A DNA stretch of 64,000 bases from Apostichopus japonicus (Eukaryota; Echinodermata; Holothuroidea; Aspidochirotida; Stichopodidae). The DNA lies in contig NC_092567.1 in the NCBI RefSeq assembly GCF_037975245.1, positions 19,164,876 through 19,228,875 on the forward strand, read 5' to 3'. Below, piece after piece: positions 1 through 13,173 of this stretch (the stretch's first letter is position 1; each line of letters opens with the position of its first letter). Below the pieces are notes generated by a model. It made no database searches. It saw nothing but the letters and a program-made list of their open reading frames with translations, and was not told where the DNA came from. Position numbers and translations under genes: made by a program.

Positions 1-1250
1 TGATCGGATTTTTTATCAAAAGGCATTTTTGAGATCTAAATATGGCGTCGAAAATGTAAGAAATATAAGAGACCTACAAGCGTGTCACACCACACCATTC
101 ACAACTTGTCCCAAAATATCAACCATGTCACACCTTGGCATTGAGATTTAATTGCATTAAATGTCAAAAAATTAACTTTGAACTTGTATGTAACTTCACA
201 CACAAAGGTCACCCGGAGGTCAACCAATTGACATTTTTGATCGGTGAGACCTAAATAGAGCATGACTGTAAAAATTCAAACATTTTTTCTTTGCCCATTT
301 TCTCCCCCCATAATACTACTTTTTTAACATTAGCTGACCTTTGGTGACCTTGGATCACATAACCGTTAAGTTTGAAAATATTCCCCTATACCATTTGCAA
401 CTTGTCCAAAAAAATCAACCTTGTCACACCTTGGCACTGGGAGTTATTGCATTAAATGTGTGAAAATTAACTTTGACCTCAAATAACTTCGCACACGAAG
501 GTCAAATGGGGGTCAACCCATTGACATTTATGATCAAAAGTTACCTTTGACATCTGAAAATAGCATCGAAACTGTAAAAATCCCCAAAACACGGAAAGGT
601 CACCAGAGGTCAAATTGAGGTCAAGGGTCACCCAGATGCGGGTCGACAATTGGATTACATTGAGGCAACTCCCAACCCTAACAGACATTTTGTTCTCAAG
701 TTATTGCAAAAATACTAGTTTTTTATCATTAATTGACCTTTGGTGACCTTGTATCACATAACCGTTAAGTTTGAAAATATTCCCCTATACAATTTGCAAC
801 TACTCCAAAAATATTAACCTTGTCACACCTTGGAACTGGGAGTTATTGCATTAAATGTCTGAAAATTAACTTTGACCTCATATAACTTCGCACACGAAGG
901 TCACACGGGGGTCAACCCATTGACATTTATGATCAGAAGTTACCTTTAACATCTGAAAATAGCATCAAAACTGTAAAAATCCACAAAACACTAAAAGGTC
1001 ACCAAAGGTCAAATTGAGGTCAAGGGTCACCCAGATGCGGGTCGACAATTGGATTACATTGAAGCAACTCCCAACCCTAACGGACAATTTGTTCTCAAGT
1101 TATCGCAAAAATACTAGTTTTTTATCATTAATTGACCTTTGGTGACCTCGGATCACATGACCGTTAAGTTTGAAAATGTTCCCCTAACCAGTTAACAACT
1201 TTTCCCAAAATATCAATCTTGTCGCACATTGGCACTGGGAGTTATTGCAG
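1..1250. repeat. ~399-bp tandem repeat, about three copies
   Basis: TGACCTTTGGTGACCTTG followed by ATCACATAACCGTTAAGTTTG recurs at 335, 734 and 1133. Each unit has repeated GGTCA/TGACC words (GGTCACC, AGGTCAA, TGACCTCA) and GATGCGGGTCGACAATTGG. Related words appear near 17829-17860 and inside the element at 23241-24487, pointing to one dispersed family. Confidence 0.92.
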
Positions 1251-1502
1251 TTTTAATATGTTCGGTTTTTGGACCATAAATGACCTTTGGTGACCTTTGT
1301 GGGCACCAAAAACAATAGGGCACACCTTCTCCATATGGCGGATCTATAGTCCAAGTTTGGCCTCAATCCAACTTTCCCTTATTGAGATAGAGCGTACCCA
1401 AGAAAGTGTCACAGATGCACACACAGACACACACACACACACACACACACGCCAACCTGACTGCATAGGTTCCTTTTGCTAAAGCAAGGAACCAAAAACT
1501 AG
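1..1502 (+). mobile_element. Helitron-like element, 3' end (5' end outside window)
   Basis: The repeat block ends with a (CA)n tract (about 1424-1450), a hairpin GGTTCCTT...AAGGAACC (1468-1493), five A and then CTAG followed by T at 1503. A short 3' hairpin just before CTRR inserted ahead of a T is the Helitron pattern. No Rep/helicase is visible, so it would be non-autonomous. Confidence 0.45.
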
Positions 1503-2119
1503 TTTCTGAGTGAAGGGGCAAGTGTTTGCTGGAAATTAGTGTAGGCCTACTACAATACACACTCATTATTACCATTACATTGACCACTATGACCATATTT
1601 TGTGGAGCTTGAACTCAAGACATGAGGGTTACAGATTCGACTGGAAGTTGTAGTGTGAAATGAGGGCTGGCTCGTGGCCAGCTGTGTTTAATTGTGGATG
1701 TTTGTTCTTTTTGCTTTTGGGATGACAAGTCCTCCTGTTAACTACAAGTTGTAATTTAGGGAAATGCAGAAATTAAACTGTTGCCTAAATCGAAGAGATG
1801 TTGTTCGGCTGTTTTCTTGGTGTTCATTGTATTAAATCCTCAGTTCATGGGCCAATCCAGGTTAATCATTCATACAGTATGGCCAGTTATGCAATTCTGG
1901 TTGATGGGGGGATCGCGAGATGATAAGTAGTCCTTCAATATTGTGATATACTGTAAAGCAAACATCTTTTGGTGAAGAAAAACAACCCAAAATTATAATT
2001 AAAACAAAAATATCATATTTTGATGGTTTCAATGGTATGTATTTCAGTCAGATGGTGGTAAACTATTTGTCTCTTTATCATGTATGTGGGTTGTGCTGCT
2101 TATATGCCAATTTTCACAG
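1503..2119. other. No feature recognised
   Basis: Unique AT-rich sequence; I see no coding exon, hairpin or repeat with support. Confidence 0.5.
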
Positions 2120-2247
2120 TTTCTTCCAGTTTCTTCCGGTTTCTTCCAGTTTCTTCCGGAAGAAACTGGAAGAAACCTGGAAGAAACAGGTTTCTTCCAG
2201 TTTCTTCCACGTCCCCGGAAGAAATAGGTTTCTTCCGGAAGAAACCG
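2120..2247. repeat. TTTCTTCC / GGAAGAAA inverted array
   Basis: Ten-base units TTTCTTCCAG/TTTCTTCCGG run in one direction and then switch to GGAAGAAACT/GGAAGAAACC, twice over. The whole block can fold on itself. GGAA cores are dense on both strands, as in ETS-binding microsatellites. Confidence 0.9.
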
Positions 2248-2256
2248 AACCCTGTA

Positions 2257-2262
2257 TGTATA

Positions 2263-2294
<32 letters not shown>

Positions 2295-2731
2295 AATATA
2301 TATATATAAATATATATAAATGAAAATCGTAATGAGTTGGAAAATCAAGAACAGTGAAAAAACTTTCAGCCTCCACCGGGATTCGAACCACGGGCCTCCC
2401 GCTCTGTACGCGGACACCCTAACCACTATAGGCTATGTACGCTGATTGTATGTCCAGAGGTTCGAAACCGGTAAGGAAGATCGTAATTCCACTGTAGGCG
2501 TTTGTCACCTGTATCGAACAATACTAGTTCTGTTTTTGGTGACATATTTTGCCCCACTCTAGAGATCAAACATGATGCTAACCAACTCGAAAATCATTTG
2601 TGATTCCTATATATATATATATATATATACTTCCAATCACTTACCTAATTCAATTATTGTATCTCACTCGAGATCCAGCCTTTCTCTAAATGCAGCATAG
2701 TTGTTTAACAGTTTTTCCGTTATTCCTATAT

Positions 2732-2773
<42 letters not shown>
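2257..2773. repeat. (TA)n microsatellites flanking a SINE-like block
   Basis: TA tracts occur at about 2257-2320, 2609-2630 and 2727-2773. The segment between contains the tRNA-like sequence. Further GCCTATA / TATAGGC words lie at 2835-2910. Confidence 0.85.
2368..2434 (-). mobile_element. tRNA-like sequence, probable tRNA-derived SINE head
   Basis: On the minus strand it has an A-box-like TAGTGGTTAGG, a CCGC/GCGG anticodon stem with a 7-base loop, and a perfect B box GGTTCGAATCC. The outer ends AGCCT/AGGCT pair. It is 67 nt, short for a tRNA, and the loop would give an unusual ACA anticodon. I read it as the pol III promoter head of a SINE, not a working tRNA. Confidence 0.6.
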
Positions 2774-2776
<3 letters not shown>

Positions 2777-2909
2777 GGCTATATAACTTTTGATCACGTG
2801 AACATCAAGTGATGAAGTTAATAAATGCAAATATTTAGCCTATGTATATCATATATATAGCCTATATATGTAGCCTATATATAAATAGGCTGTATGTATA
2901 GGCTATAGG

Positions 2910-4440
2910 CGTGTATTTGAATTTGCTAAGTTGATCACTTACCATACGAAGTACGGTAACCCCTGAGATTGTCACTGGCATTCTTTCATTGCATTAAAAT
3001 CATGGCTTGGAGAAATTTAGACACAGATTTTGACCCTCCCCCCCCCCCCAAAAAAAATGCGTACTGGTAAAGATGCATTTGAATGTTCCCCAATATGCCA
3101 ATACTGCTAACAGTCAGCTGCAGTTTATCTTCTTTCCTTGTACTAAATATGTTAAGTCTGACTCGATTTTTATTTTTGCCGCAAGATGTTTAGAGAATAT
3201 ATATAAGCAAATAAAGTCTAACATAAAAAGTCACCATTTTTCTGATGACTTAGCCCATTTTATTCACCTCCCTTTGATGATTTTCATCTTGAACGAATGA
3301 TGCTCTATAGCCAATGTAAATTTTTTGATCCAAGTCAATTTCTTTCAAATCTGCTCTCATTTCTTTACCGATGCTGAAAAAGTTTTATACAAAAAAAGAA
3401 TCTTGTTACGCAAATTAACAGCGCGCCTGATCAATGAATTCTTAAAAACGAGAGACAGAATCATTGTCATGCGCATGCGTATTGAGAATAGTAAATACGG
3501 TTCCATGGCTTCTGGCTTGCTTGATTAAAGAACATCCCAGCCGATCACGAATTGCAAAGATTAAAACTGGAACTCATTTCCGCTCAGCGACCGTAACCTT
3601 AAAAAATATGAACTTTTATTCTCCTAGTTTTGATGGTTTCATATGGACTTAAGTTATTTTTTTGTATTTTATGTATTTATTCATAAGAAAGAGTAACTCC
3701 TTTTTTTTTAAGTCTGGTTGATATTTCATGATGTATGATTATGTACGAACTTTGGTCGCGATATATAATTCTTGCAACAAAGTACAAAAGTTGGTTGCAT
3801 TCCGTTGTTTTAAAAGTTAAAACTGAATTTATCATACAATTCATTTTACTGCGCACCAGGCGACACCAAGCATCATCGTACAATGCACAGCTCTGCTTGC
3901 GATACAAATGACAAGGTACGATGCGAGTCTTTATTCTCACACCCGCCCCCCCCCCCCCTTGCCGACCACCACTTTACCTCCTTCCTCCCCATTGGTGCAT
4001 CGGATTGTTACTTATTATGATTTAACAAAAGACACATCTCCCCCTCGACATTGGACATCGTCGTGTGATTTCCTTATCGGAAAGAATCGAAAGAACATTT
4101 TTGTCAAAATCAACTCAAAAAACTGTTGTAGTAAACTGTTACATCGTCTGTCGTTACATTTACATATACTATTCATGCTGCTTTCCATATATATACTATA
4201 TCAATTTAAGTCGCTTTGTTTACTGTTTTCTTCGTTATTGATGGACGGTAAAGATAATTCTCCTCATAATGTTTCAGGAAACAAATGACACTACAGATGA
4301 ACACGGAAAATAAATGAGCCATATTCAGAGGACTGTCAGAATGCTTCAGAAGCCCAAATATCGACCGTAGGGAAAATATGTTTGATATATCGCTACTAAA
4401 TTTACAAAAAAAAATAGAAGCGCGGATCTGGTTAGAAAAC
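2910..4440. other. No gene recognised; short open frames only
   Basis: Several open frames below 130 codons exist (for example 3073-3300, 3908-4288). They lack splice context or family motifs. A C-run at 3943-3958 is present. Confidence 0.5.
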
Positions 4441-4446
4441 CAATAT

Positions 4447-4486
4447 ATGAAACAACAACAACAACAACAATAATAATAATAATAGT
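4447..4486. repeat. (CAA)n(TAA)n microsatellite
   Basis: AACAACAACAACAACAA passes directly into TAATAATAATAAT. Confidence 0.9.
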
Positions 4487-4631
4487 GTGTAAACTATATG
4501 TATATATATTCACTTTCATAAATGAGTTGCAACTTCTTTAATCTTCCAAGTCAGAAGTGACAAAGTATAAACACATATAGACACTGCAGGCGTAAAGATT
4601 TACATTACTATACAAACCATAAACTAGGCTC

Positions 4632-7587
4632 TGACGTCATTGTCCATAGCAACGAAGCTCTTTCGGAAGACGTTGATGAGACAAAAGACTTGAGATACAA
4701 AACCCTTTTGAATGCAACACCTTTACCTATTATCATAAAGATGTTATAGGTGAACTCCTCCGAAAAAAACTAACACAAGAGATTTTATTCCGTTTTGGGA
4801 GATAAAATGCTTGCATAATGTCATGACGGGGTTGGGGGAGGGAGGGCGGGTGGGAGGGGAGGGGGAGGGAGTTATGTCACATGTGTGACGTCATGTAGTG
4901 CCTCAATCATATAAAATGTAATGAAATTGTATTTACTTCCTTGTTTTTTTAGTATATAGTTTCACGCTGAACTTAGTGAATGGCTTTATATTATTATTTA
5001 AACAATGCAAGTGTTATTGGTATGTGATACAAAAGGTTAATGAGAAAGTGTCATGTACCTTCTCTATCATAAAAAATATTCGAAGGCAAAAAAAAAAAAA
5101 AATTAATGGCTCTAAATATCACATTAGAATGTTTTAGATTTTAGACGCAGTTTTGGTAAAAAGATAGCGTTTTGTGGGTTGTATATGGAAACTTGTTTAT
5201 AACTTCGCAGTCATTCATATAACATCCGTGATTTGGTTTAACAATTATTGAAACATGGTCAGCTGTGTATATATGTTGCACTGTAATGGCAGTACAACAA
5301 AACACAAATAAGATTTAGTCTGTATCCGTTACGGTAAGCAGAGCATATGAATATATATATTTTTTTTTATCGAATTGGGGGTTCAGGGATAGAGGGGTGG
5401 GTGAGAGGGGGAGGGGATGGGCAGGGTGCGTCGAGATCCAGGTCGCGCCCCAGGACGGCTATATCACCGTGCCTATACTTTGAAGTATACAGCTTCCCCT
5501 GTGTAGGCCTATATGATAAAACTGGGCATACATTACATACAATATTATTTATCCCGTTTTCCCGACCTATATAACTGACGTGGACCCCGAGAGTCTTTTT
5601 CCCTTGAACTCTTTCCCTCGCCTAGTGAGAGGGACGAGAAAAGGAAGCCTAGTGGGGACGGGGAGTGGGGAGGGGGGACGACAACCTGGAGCAGAAGGGA
5701 AATGAGGAAAACTATTATTTAATATGCTTTGTGAATATTCACTACGTCAAGTTTCTCAACCCACCCCGTGGCCATGCCCGAAAGGCCTATGTACAGCACC
5801 TTGCTCTATATAAATGCTTGCCACATAAGTATGATTTTATGGAAAGTATTTTCAAAACGTTTTTCTTTTCTAATAACTCATCATATCTCACGTTACGATG
5901 CCCTCATGCATCCCATCCCCACTCACCCGTCCATGTATCAAACTATACCAAGTTAAATGTAAGCAACAAAGTATATACGCAACCGTATATAAACAAACCA
6001 ATCCATGCATGGGAGTTGTTGCATCATTACAAACAGACTGAATTCAATAATTATAAGCCGACCCCCCATTTAGCGGAAGTTTGACGTCATAATTACGACA
6101 TACAGACTTTAACAGATGTAACGTGTTTAAATATTTTACCGCAACCGTGCACGTGGTAAATCCAGGGAGCTGCCTGGTTAGATTCTTGCCTATCCCCAAA
6201 ATAACCTAAAATAACGATACTTTTGCCACGATTACAAGACCAAAATCGATTTTGACAGGTACATCTGATTCATGGCTGCGGTACAGACTGTGGTTAACAA
6301 TCGGTGTGGGAAATTTCCACCTGCTTGCAAATCTTTCTACTATAAGAGAATGCTCTAAACAATATGGTTTTTGAATTCGGAAATGATTTGTTGTCGTAAA
6401 TTCATGGCATAAATGATATATTGAAGCACTTGTATATCTTACATGTATGTACTTTATGAAATTAACTTTTAAATGGTGTTGTTGTTGTATTATTAAATAT
6501 CTGTTATCGAAACCACTGTCCCTTAGAACACTTGTTTTGGTCAGGCTATAGTGCATTAAGAGCGCACATAAACTTGAACCGCTGGACGTTTGAGTCGCGA
6601 CCACTGATCTGTACACTAGTGTACAGATCAGTGGTCGCGACACTAAAAACGTGCGTGATGAAACACCCGTGCGTCACCGTACAAGAAAAGTTTGAGGAAA
6701 CCGCGCTATATATCTTTTAGGACAAGAATGAGCAAGTCTTGGCAAACAGGCATTGCATTAAAGGTTACCATGTAGGTTAATGAGGTTATCCCCAAATTTC
6801 AGTCTGCTAAGATCCTGAAAATGTTCCTGGAAATTATGGAAATAAATTATATTCCAAGTTATTTCCCAGAATGTAGAGAGGCGTGTTACTCTTTAGATAA
6901 GGAGGAAGAATGGTTTGCGTGTAAAACAGTTTATAATGTGTGTTGAAGTTTGAACTGCATAATAAAACTATTATGTGACTTTTAAGCATATTTAGATTGT
7001 ACAATCAGTACTATTGACGTTTCATGTATAGGTTTACAATTCCTTTATTTTTGAAATGTCAATTAACGCGTTCGTGTAATATTAGGTGGGCGTAATAACG
7101 AGTATCGAAATGTTTTATGACTGAAAAGTTAACGGTACTTAACTTATCTGTTAGCTAAACGGTATTCGGAGTCGGGAAATCTATCACCATGGAAACCCGT
7201 GGATTTTGGTTGGCCAAATATACAAGAGGGTTATCTGAGCAACTGAGCGTTACCGTACTATGCGTAAGGATAAAATGTCTTACGCGTAAACTGTCTTGTA
7301 TGAAGAGAAGCCAACCATGCAAGTCGTATCAATTTTAGGCGTTGTGCGATCCAGTATTATTATACTCGTATAGGAAAATGCCTACCATTTCTAGAAGAAG
7401 ACATTCTTTATTGCATATTGGTAATTAACAATTGGTTTTCATGTAATAACTTGACACTTCGAGTAAAGCTTATTAAATTCAATCTAACCGATAGAAAGAA
7501 GAATCACGGTTAAACGCGCACGTGTGATATGATGACGTCACGTGATTTGATATCCATACCTGGATATAACCCTTTGTTGTGACGTCA
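4632..7587. promoter_or_regulatory. Cluster of five exact CRE palindromes (TGACGTCA)
   Basis: TGACGTCA occurs at 4632-4639, 4886-4893, 6082-6089, 7533-7540 and 7580-7587. The fourth abuts an E-box CACGTG (7539-7544). Surroundings differ, so they are not copies of one repeat. TGACGTCA is the full CREB/ATF site. No gene can be assigned; function is inferred. Confidence 0.5.
6594..6641. repeat. Perfect 48-bp palindrome without spacer
   Basis: Each arm is GTCGCGACCACTGATCTGTA plus CACT, and the other arm is its exact complement. The centre is ACACTAGTGT. The same protein stretch therefore appears in open frames of both strands here. Confidence 0.97.
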
Positions 7588-7922
7588 GAGAAGTCCGTGC
7601 GCAAAATTTGCAATCGCACGTAAACTTACTAAACTTTTAGTTGATTCTTTTGTGATTTATGGACAGAAATGAACGACACGTGATTTCACCAAAGCCGAAA
7701 AAAAGCCCAAAACAAAAACAGAAAAACATCAGTTGAGTATAGACTTGTGTCTGCTTTAAGTCGATGTAAAGGCTTCCCTAAGCTGTAAGTACCACATGCA
7801 ATTACAGTAAATGCTGCTATTTACAGATAAAGTAAGCCATATTAAACGTCTGAAATTTCACCCGGCTAAAAACACTATCCCGAGTAAGATTATCCAGGTG
7901 TAGTCGCAAAACAAGCCTGGTT

Positions 7923-8168
<246 letters not shown>

Positions 8169-11100
8169 GAATTGTTACATAATAGAGTCTTGCCAAGAAC
8201 AATGAAACTAGTTTCAGATGGTAAATATTGAATATGGTTAGGCCATGAGGGCTGTAACTGTTCCTTTGTTCTGTTGTTAGGTTATAAAAAAAGAATTTAA
8301 TTGTAATGCAACACTACCTAAAGACGTATGAATGTTTACATGGAACCTACTCACAGTTAACGATGTAAATCACAAATCTTTCATTGCCCTACTGGGGCAT
8401 ATACTGTTTGATATCTTAATGCTGAAAGTGAAGGTCACATTGACAACTCAGCCAATTCATTCCATATTCTGACAGAATATGCTAGAATGGTCACTAAATA
8501 TCTCTCTACGTAGCTTGAGAATTTTCTGTGACTGATAAGGGAAAGTTAACTTTCCTTTGTGTCACCCTCGCGCAGTATTTAATCAAACTTGTTTCCTGTG
8601 ATTATAATCACCATGAACCTGATGCCGGGAAGTCTTTCTCACTGAGCAAGGTTCCTTTTTGCTGTATGCTGGATTGGGGCACTGACCTAGATAACACTAA
8701 CAGCATGTGTGGTGTCATTGAGTATAGTGTAGCCAAATTGGTGCCCGGATGAGGGGGTGGGGTTGGGGCGGGGTGGAAGAGCGCAGAAAAATGTGGAGCA
8801 GAATTTGCGGGCACATAATTTGGGAAATGTCAACTGACGCCGGAGTCGCTAATGCGAGCGTGGAGCAAGAAGCCATGTCGGCGAGGGGTCCATGGGGGGG
8901 GGGGGGTCAGAATTGATTTCAGCTTCAAATCATCACAATTGTCGAGGTAGATGTTTGTAAGTTATAGTCAGTAGAAGTCAAAAAATGTGTATCTTCCTGT
9001 CTAAGGTTTTCTATTTAGACATGGCAAAATCTCATTTGTGAGACACCAGGGGAGTACCAAAGATTGGGGGGGGGGGGGTGCCTCCCATGGTAACGCCACT
9101 GGTTGAGTGCTATAGTACTACTTCTATAGCTATTCCGTTTGACATGGTATTCTGGCATTGAATTTATGGAATGCTCCTTTAAGTGTAAATCTTGGTAATG
9201 ACGTAGACTCTCGATGGAAGCCCTTTATGTAAATCCATTCTTTTAGTATATGTATTAATTGAACGAAAACATTTTGAACAACTGAGGACTCTTGCACCTA
9301 GTTTGTCCTTGACGATTACCTTTGCAATGCATTGTAAACATGTCACTGAAATCGAGGCCATAAATTAAATGAAGGTATTGTTTTTTAACTGGATTTTGCG
9401 TTGCATCTGCGTATCTGACCCAGTGCATGGTCTGTGTGTACGTTACTACAACTTTCATTGATGAACCTAAGCTGTTTAAAAGCCGTCATTTCTCAAAATT
9501 AAAAGAGATAAAGAAATACAGCTTAGACCGATAGTAGTGTTTTCATCTGCCCTTCATATCATATCAAAATGAAGTTTGTGGATAACAGTAATTATTTTAC
9601 CTCACATACGTTCATTCCGAAAAGTCAAAACGTAGTCTACAGTACGAAAGAACTGCAGATCTAGAGGCCGTAGTGAATTCTTGGCACGAAGAAAATAACT
9701 TACATATCGCAAGATGTCATATGAACGGAATTCGGCAACTCAATAAGTCTTGACTACGTAAGCTATAGACTATATGAAGACCTACAAATAAGCTTTCTTA
9801 GTATCGTCACGCGCCGTGACGTGCATAGATATATATGGACCAGGGAGTTGTTATGCTTGGACCATGGTGATATTTAATACGTATACATATAGCTATATCT
9901 GGAGCCAGGATGGTATCTAAACACTGGTGGTCTATCAACTTTCGGTGATTAATCTTGTTTATTATTATGACGCAATATAAACCCGGACTTCTTTTGATAC
10001 GGCGATTTCCTTTCCGAGATTGAAAAATGTGTTTGGTAACTTGCTTTGTATGAAATGCGACTTATAATATGCGGGTACTATAAGCCTGCTTAGAGAAAAA
10101 AAATTGTGATAAGTCTATAATTTGTTAAAACAGAAAATTTACTTCGAACACGGACACTTACCGTTTAATGAAACCAGACGGCGAAAAAAATACTTCACTG
10201 GAATCACGTAGGGATAACACCTAAGTCCACAATATCATCAATGCCAGTCAGAGAGGCTTTCTTCAGTACTGAAGGCAACAACACGTATATAAGCAATACT
10301 TATTTTATCAATGGTTGAGAAATCTCGCCACGCGCAGAAACATCTGTTGTCAACTTCACAAACAGACTGTCAGGCTTGGCTGACACGAAGTAATTTCAGC
10401 AGAAATGTACGGAGGCGTTTAGTAACCATATTTGTTTACATGATTACAACTCACAGTAATCAATAATGAAATATTTTAGTTCAGATTTTTAAAAAGAACC
10501 ACTTTCACTGAGTGTGTTAATTAATAGTGGGATCGCGGAAGGAAAGAAATTGTCAAAATTTATATCCTATTTTACAATTTACGCCTTGAAATGTCGAAAT
10601 CCAATAGTTAAAGTAGATTGGAGAATTTCGTTCCTTGGAGTTGGGGTAAAAGCATAGAGGTTGCCTAAACTCATGTATTAACTTGATGTTTGCATGCAGC
10701 GAATTTATTTTTGGTATATTGTTCGGTCCTTGAAACACGTTTAATCTTGATGAAAGTAAATATATTTCCAAATAGTAATGTTATTGTCAATCGATGTGCG
10801 CACATGAAACCAAATACGGTAACCACTTATACGTTAAAAGACGCTAGACACACACATAATGGAACCTTAACTGTACCGTAGTTCACTGCATCGACGGTGC
10901 CAAAGTCGTGTGCGAAAGCGGAAATAACTTCTGACGCGTCACCGTGAGAATCTGTATATAGATATTGAAGATGAAGAATGTGTTTATCTTTTTAATTATT
11001 GTTTTGATATACAGTGTCAGACGTGTCAGCCTATCAAATTAGATGGTAATTCAGAACGACCAATTAACGCATGTTGTGTGTGTGAGGAGTGTATTCCTTG

Positions 11101-13077
11101 GTTTTCTTTGTCTTAAGATAGCATCCATTCAGAATAGTCTTTTAACATGATGAAATTAAAAGGCTAGTAGATAAACATGTAGTTACTGCTTAATTGAGGT
11201 TTAAAGGGGGAAGCAAACCCAACCATCATATTTAGCTTAAAGATATGCTTTATTGGCTCCTCGATATAGCACGTTATAGCTATGACAAGTTTTGTGATTA
11301 CGTAATCGAACTTCCACGGTCGTAAATTGACCTCAGGCGGTATAATTAGCCTGCATAGCTTCTTAACACCATTAGGCTCTTCGTGTAAACACTGTGTGGA
11401 AGTAATATTCATGTCTACAGTGTAGTTAATCATATAGTGTTCACAAAAAGGCAATCGTATATAAGAAACAATATGTGGCAGACGTTGCAGACTAATTGAT
11501 AAAAAGAGGTCATTTTTACGACCAAGGCAGGTCGATTACGTAATCTCAAGATGATAACGTGTTATAGTTGGGTCGATACAGCAGACCTTTAAACTGTTAA
11601 ATGACAGTCCTCTTTGACGAGCAGCTTCCCCGAAATGTACAATGTGCTATTCTTGTGATATTTTCACGGTGAATGTATAAGCAGTTTTGATACTGACACC
11701 ACCCACAAGTATTACGTCATGTTAAAAAAAAAACACTGTACATTTTAATTTTTTATGCAGTAATTGCAAAACCCATCGATTTCCCTTATATAATAAAAAA
11801 CATTGAAATACGTGAAGACAATTATTAACAATTGATACACATATGTGGCTCCGTGAAGTCATGTTCTAGACTTATCTGTGGAAGGAACGTTAAATCGATG
11901 ATACCATCCGAATAGGAAAGGCTTTTGTAGTCTGTTTGGAGACGTATAGCGCAAGATTATCACTGTCAGTGTGTTAAAACGGAATATACAGTACAAGTTG
12001 TTAATTAAGACTATGTATGACTTGGAAGAAAATTGATCGCGTAGTCAAATCAGATGTCAACACCTTACACCTCCATGGTTAAATTGAGAGGGGTGTGTGG
12101 GAGGGGTTGGGCTCGTATGCGTGCATATTCAATGTATATCCCTGTGTTCAAATGACAAACCCCAACATTAATCTGATATGCCCCATTAATACTTGTTGAA
12201 ACTTGTACAGCTTCGGATACAGTCATTCACGAAACTTTATACAGCAGAGGTTAGCCAAAAATGTGCGCGATCCATGTTTTTTACCGTGACCTTCACTATG
12301 TGGTAATGGCAGTACTAACAGCCTATCTTTGGTTTTGAAAGGAAGAGGTGGGGGCGCAGTTGAGATATTCCAAATTGAGTTTGGGGAGACAGTGGGGGGA
12401 GAGTGGGGAGAGAGTGGGGGGAGACAGAAAGACAAGTTAAGCAAGGACGGGGCATGGAAATATCGAAGGCATGTAGGCTTGATGTGACATTCGAGGGCGC
12501 TGTTTATGAACTCATAAATTCTACCTGTTCATGATTGTACGTGACTAGTATGAGTGCTAATCACTAGATCTTAGTTTTCATATAGTAGTATTCTGGGAGG
12601 GGAATTTAGGTAGCCGAAATTTGTTTCCCCATCAGCCCCTATAGTGAACGTAAATATCCCCCCCCCCAACAAAAAAAAACAACTAGGCTACACTGAAAAG
12701 GGTAGCGGGAGTGCGATCGTGTGTGAATGAAGGAGGAGGGGGGGGGGGGGAGGATGTATTTTAGACCAAATTACTTTTTGTGAGCTACTGTTCCCCTTCT
12801 ACTTTTGAAACTTGTACACCTTTTCCTGCATGGGCATAAATCTCACCTATTTCTGGCCAAGATGCATAAGCATTGTCCGGACCGAATGTGTTCGCCAACA
12901 AACCAACCATATTTTTCAATCTTATGACCAAAAATTGACACTTGAGGTAAACTCTCAGAAAAGAAAAATAAGCAAAGCAATTGGTTTTATTGTTCATGCA
13001 TCATTGTTACCCCATCTTGACTTGTATTCATATTTTCTTTGCAAGTTAAAAAAAATAATTATATTTTCCTTTTCCAG
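8169..13077. other. No gene recognised
   Basis: The longest open frames are under 100 codons and without motifs. G-runs occur at 8896-8907, 9066-9078 and 12738-12751. A fragment GGTAACGCCACTGG near 9090-9105 resembles the TACGCCACTG ends of dispersed elements seen at 63300. Confidence 0.5.
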
Positions 13078-13173
13078 AAACAAAACAAAGCTATTTCTGA
13101 AGAAGAAGAAGAGAAAAATGAAATCAACTGCAAAATGAAGAAACTAAATGACGACAGGATTGAGTTGACTTAA
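13078..13173 (+). CDS. Doubtful terminal coding exon of an unidentified gene
   Basis: Preceded by TTTTCCTTTTCCAG, a good acceptor, and then open in one frame to a TAA at 13171: KAISEEEEEKNEINCKMKKL and NDDRIELT. A donor-like GTAAGT follows at 13179. The acidic/basic tail looks protein-like, but no upstream exon in phase was found. It could equally be a chance open stretch. Confidence 0.15.
   Translation, partial: KQNKAISEEEEEKNEINCKMKKLNDDRIELT

Noticed and set aside
2368-2434. A functional tRNA gene
   Set aside because: Too short, unusual ACA anticodon, poor acceptor stem and embedded in repeat DNA; better read as a SINE head.
5665-6084. 139-codon open frame
   Set aside because: No recognisable domain and composition follows the background; a 62-codon frame overlaps it in another phase. 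No evidence of translation.
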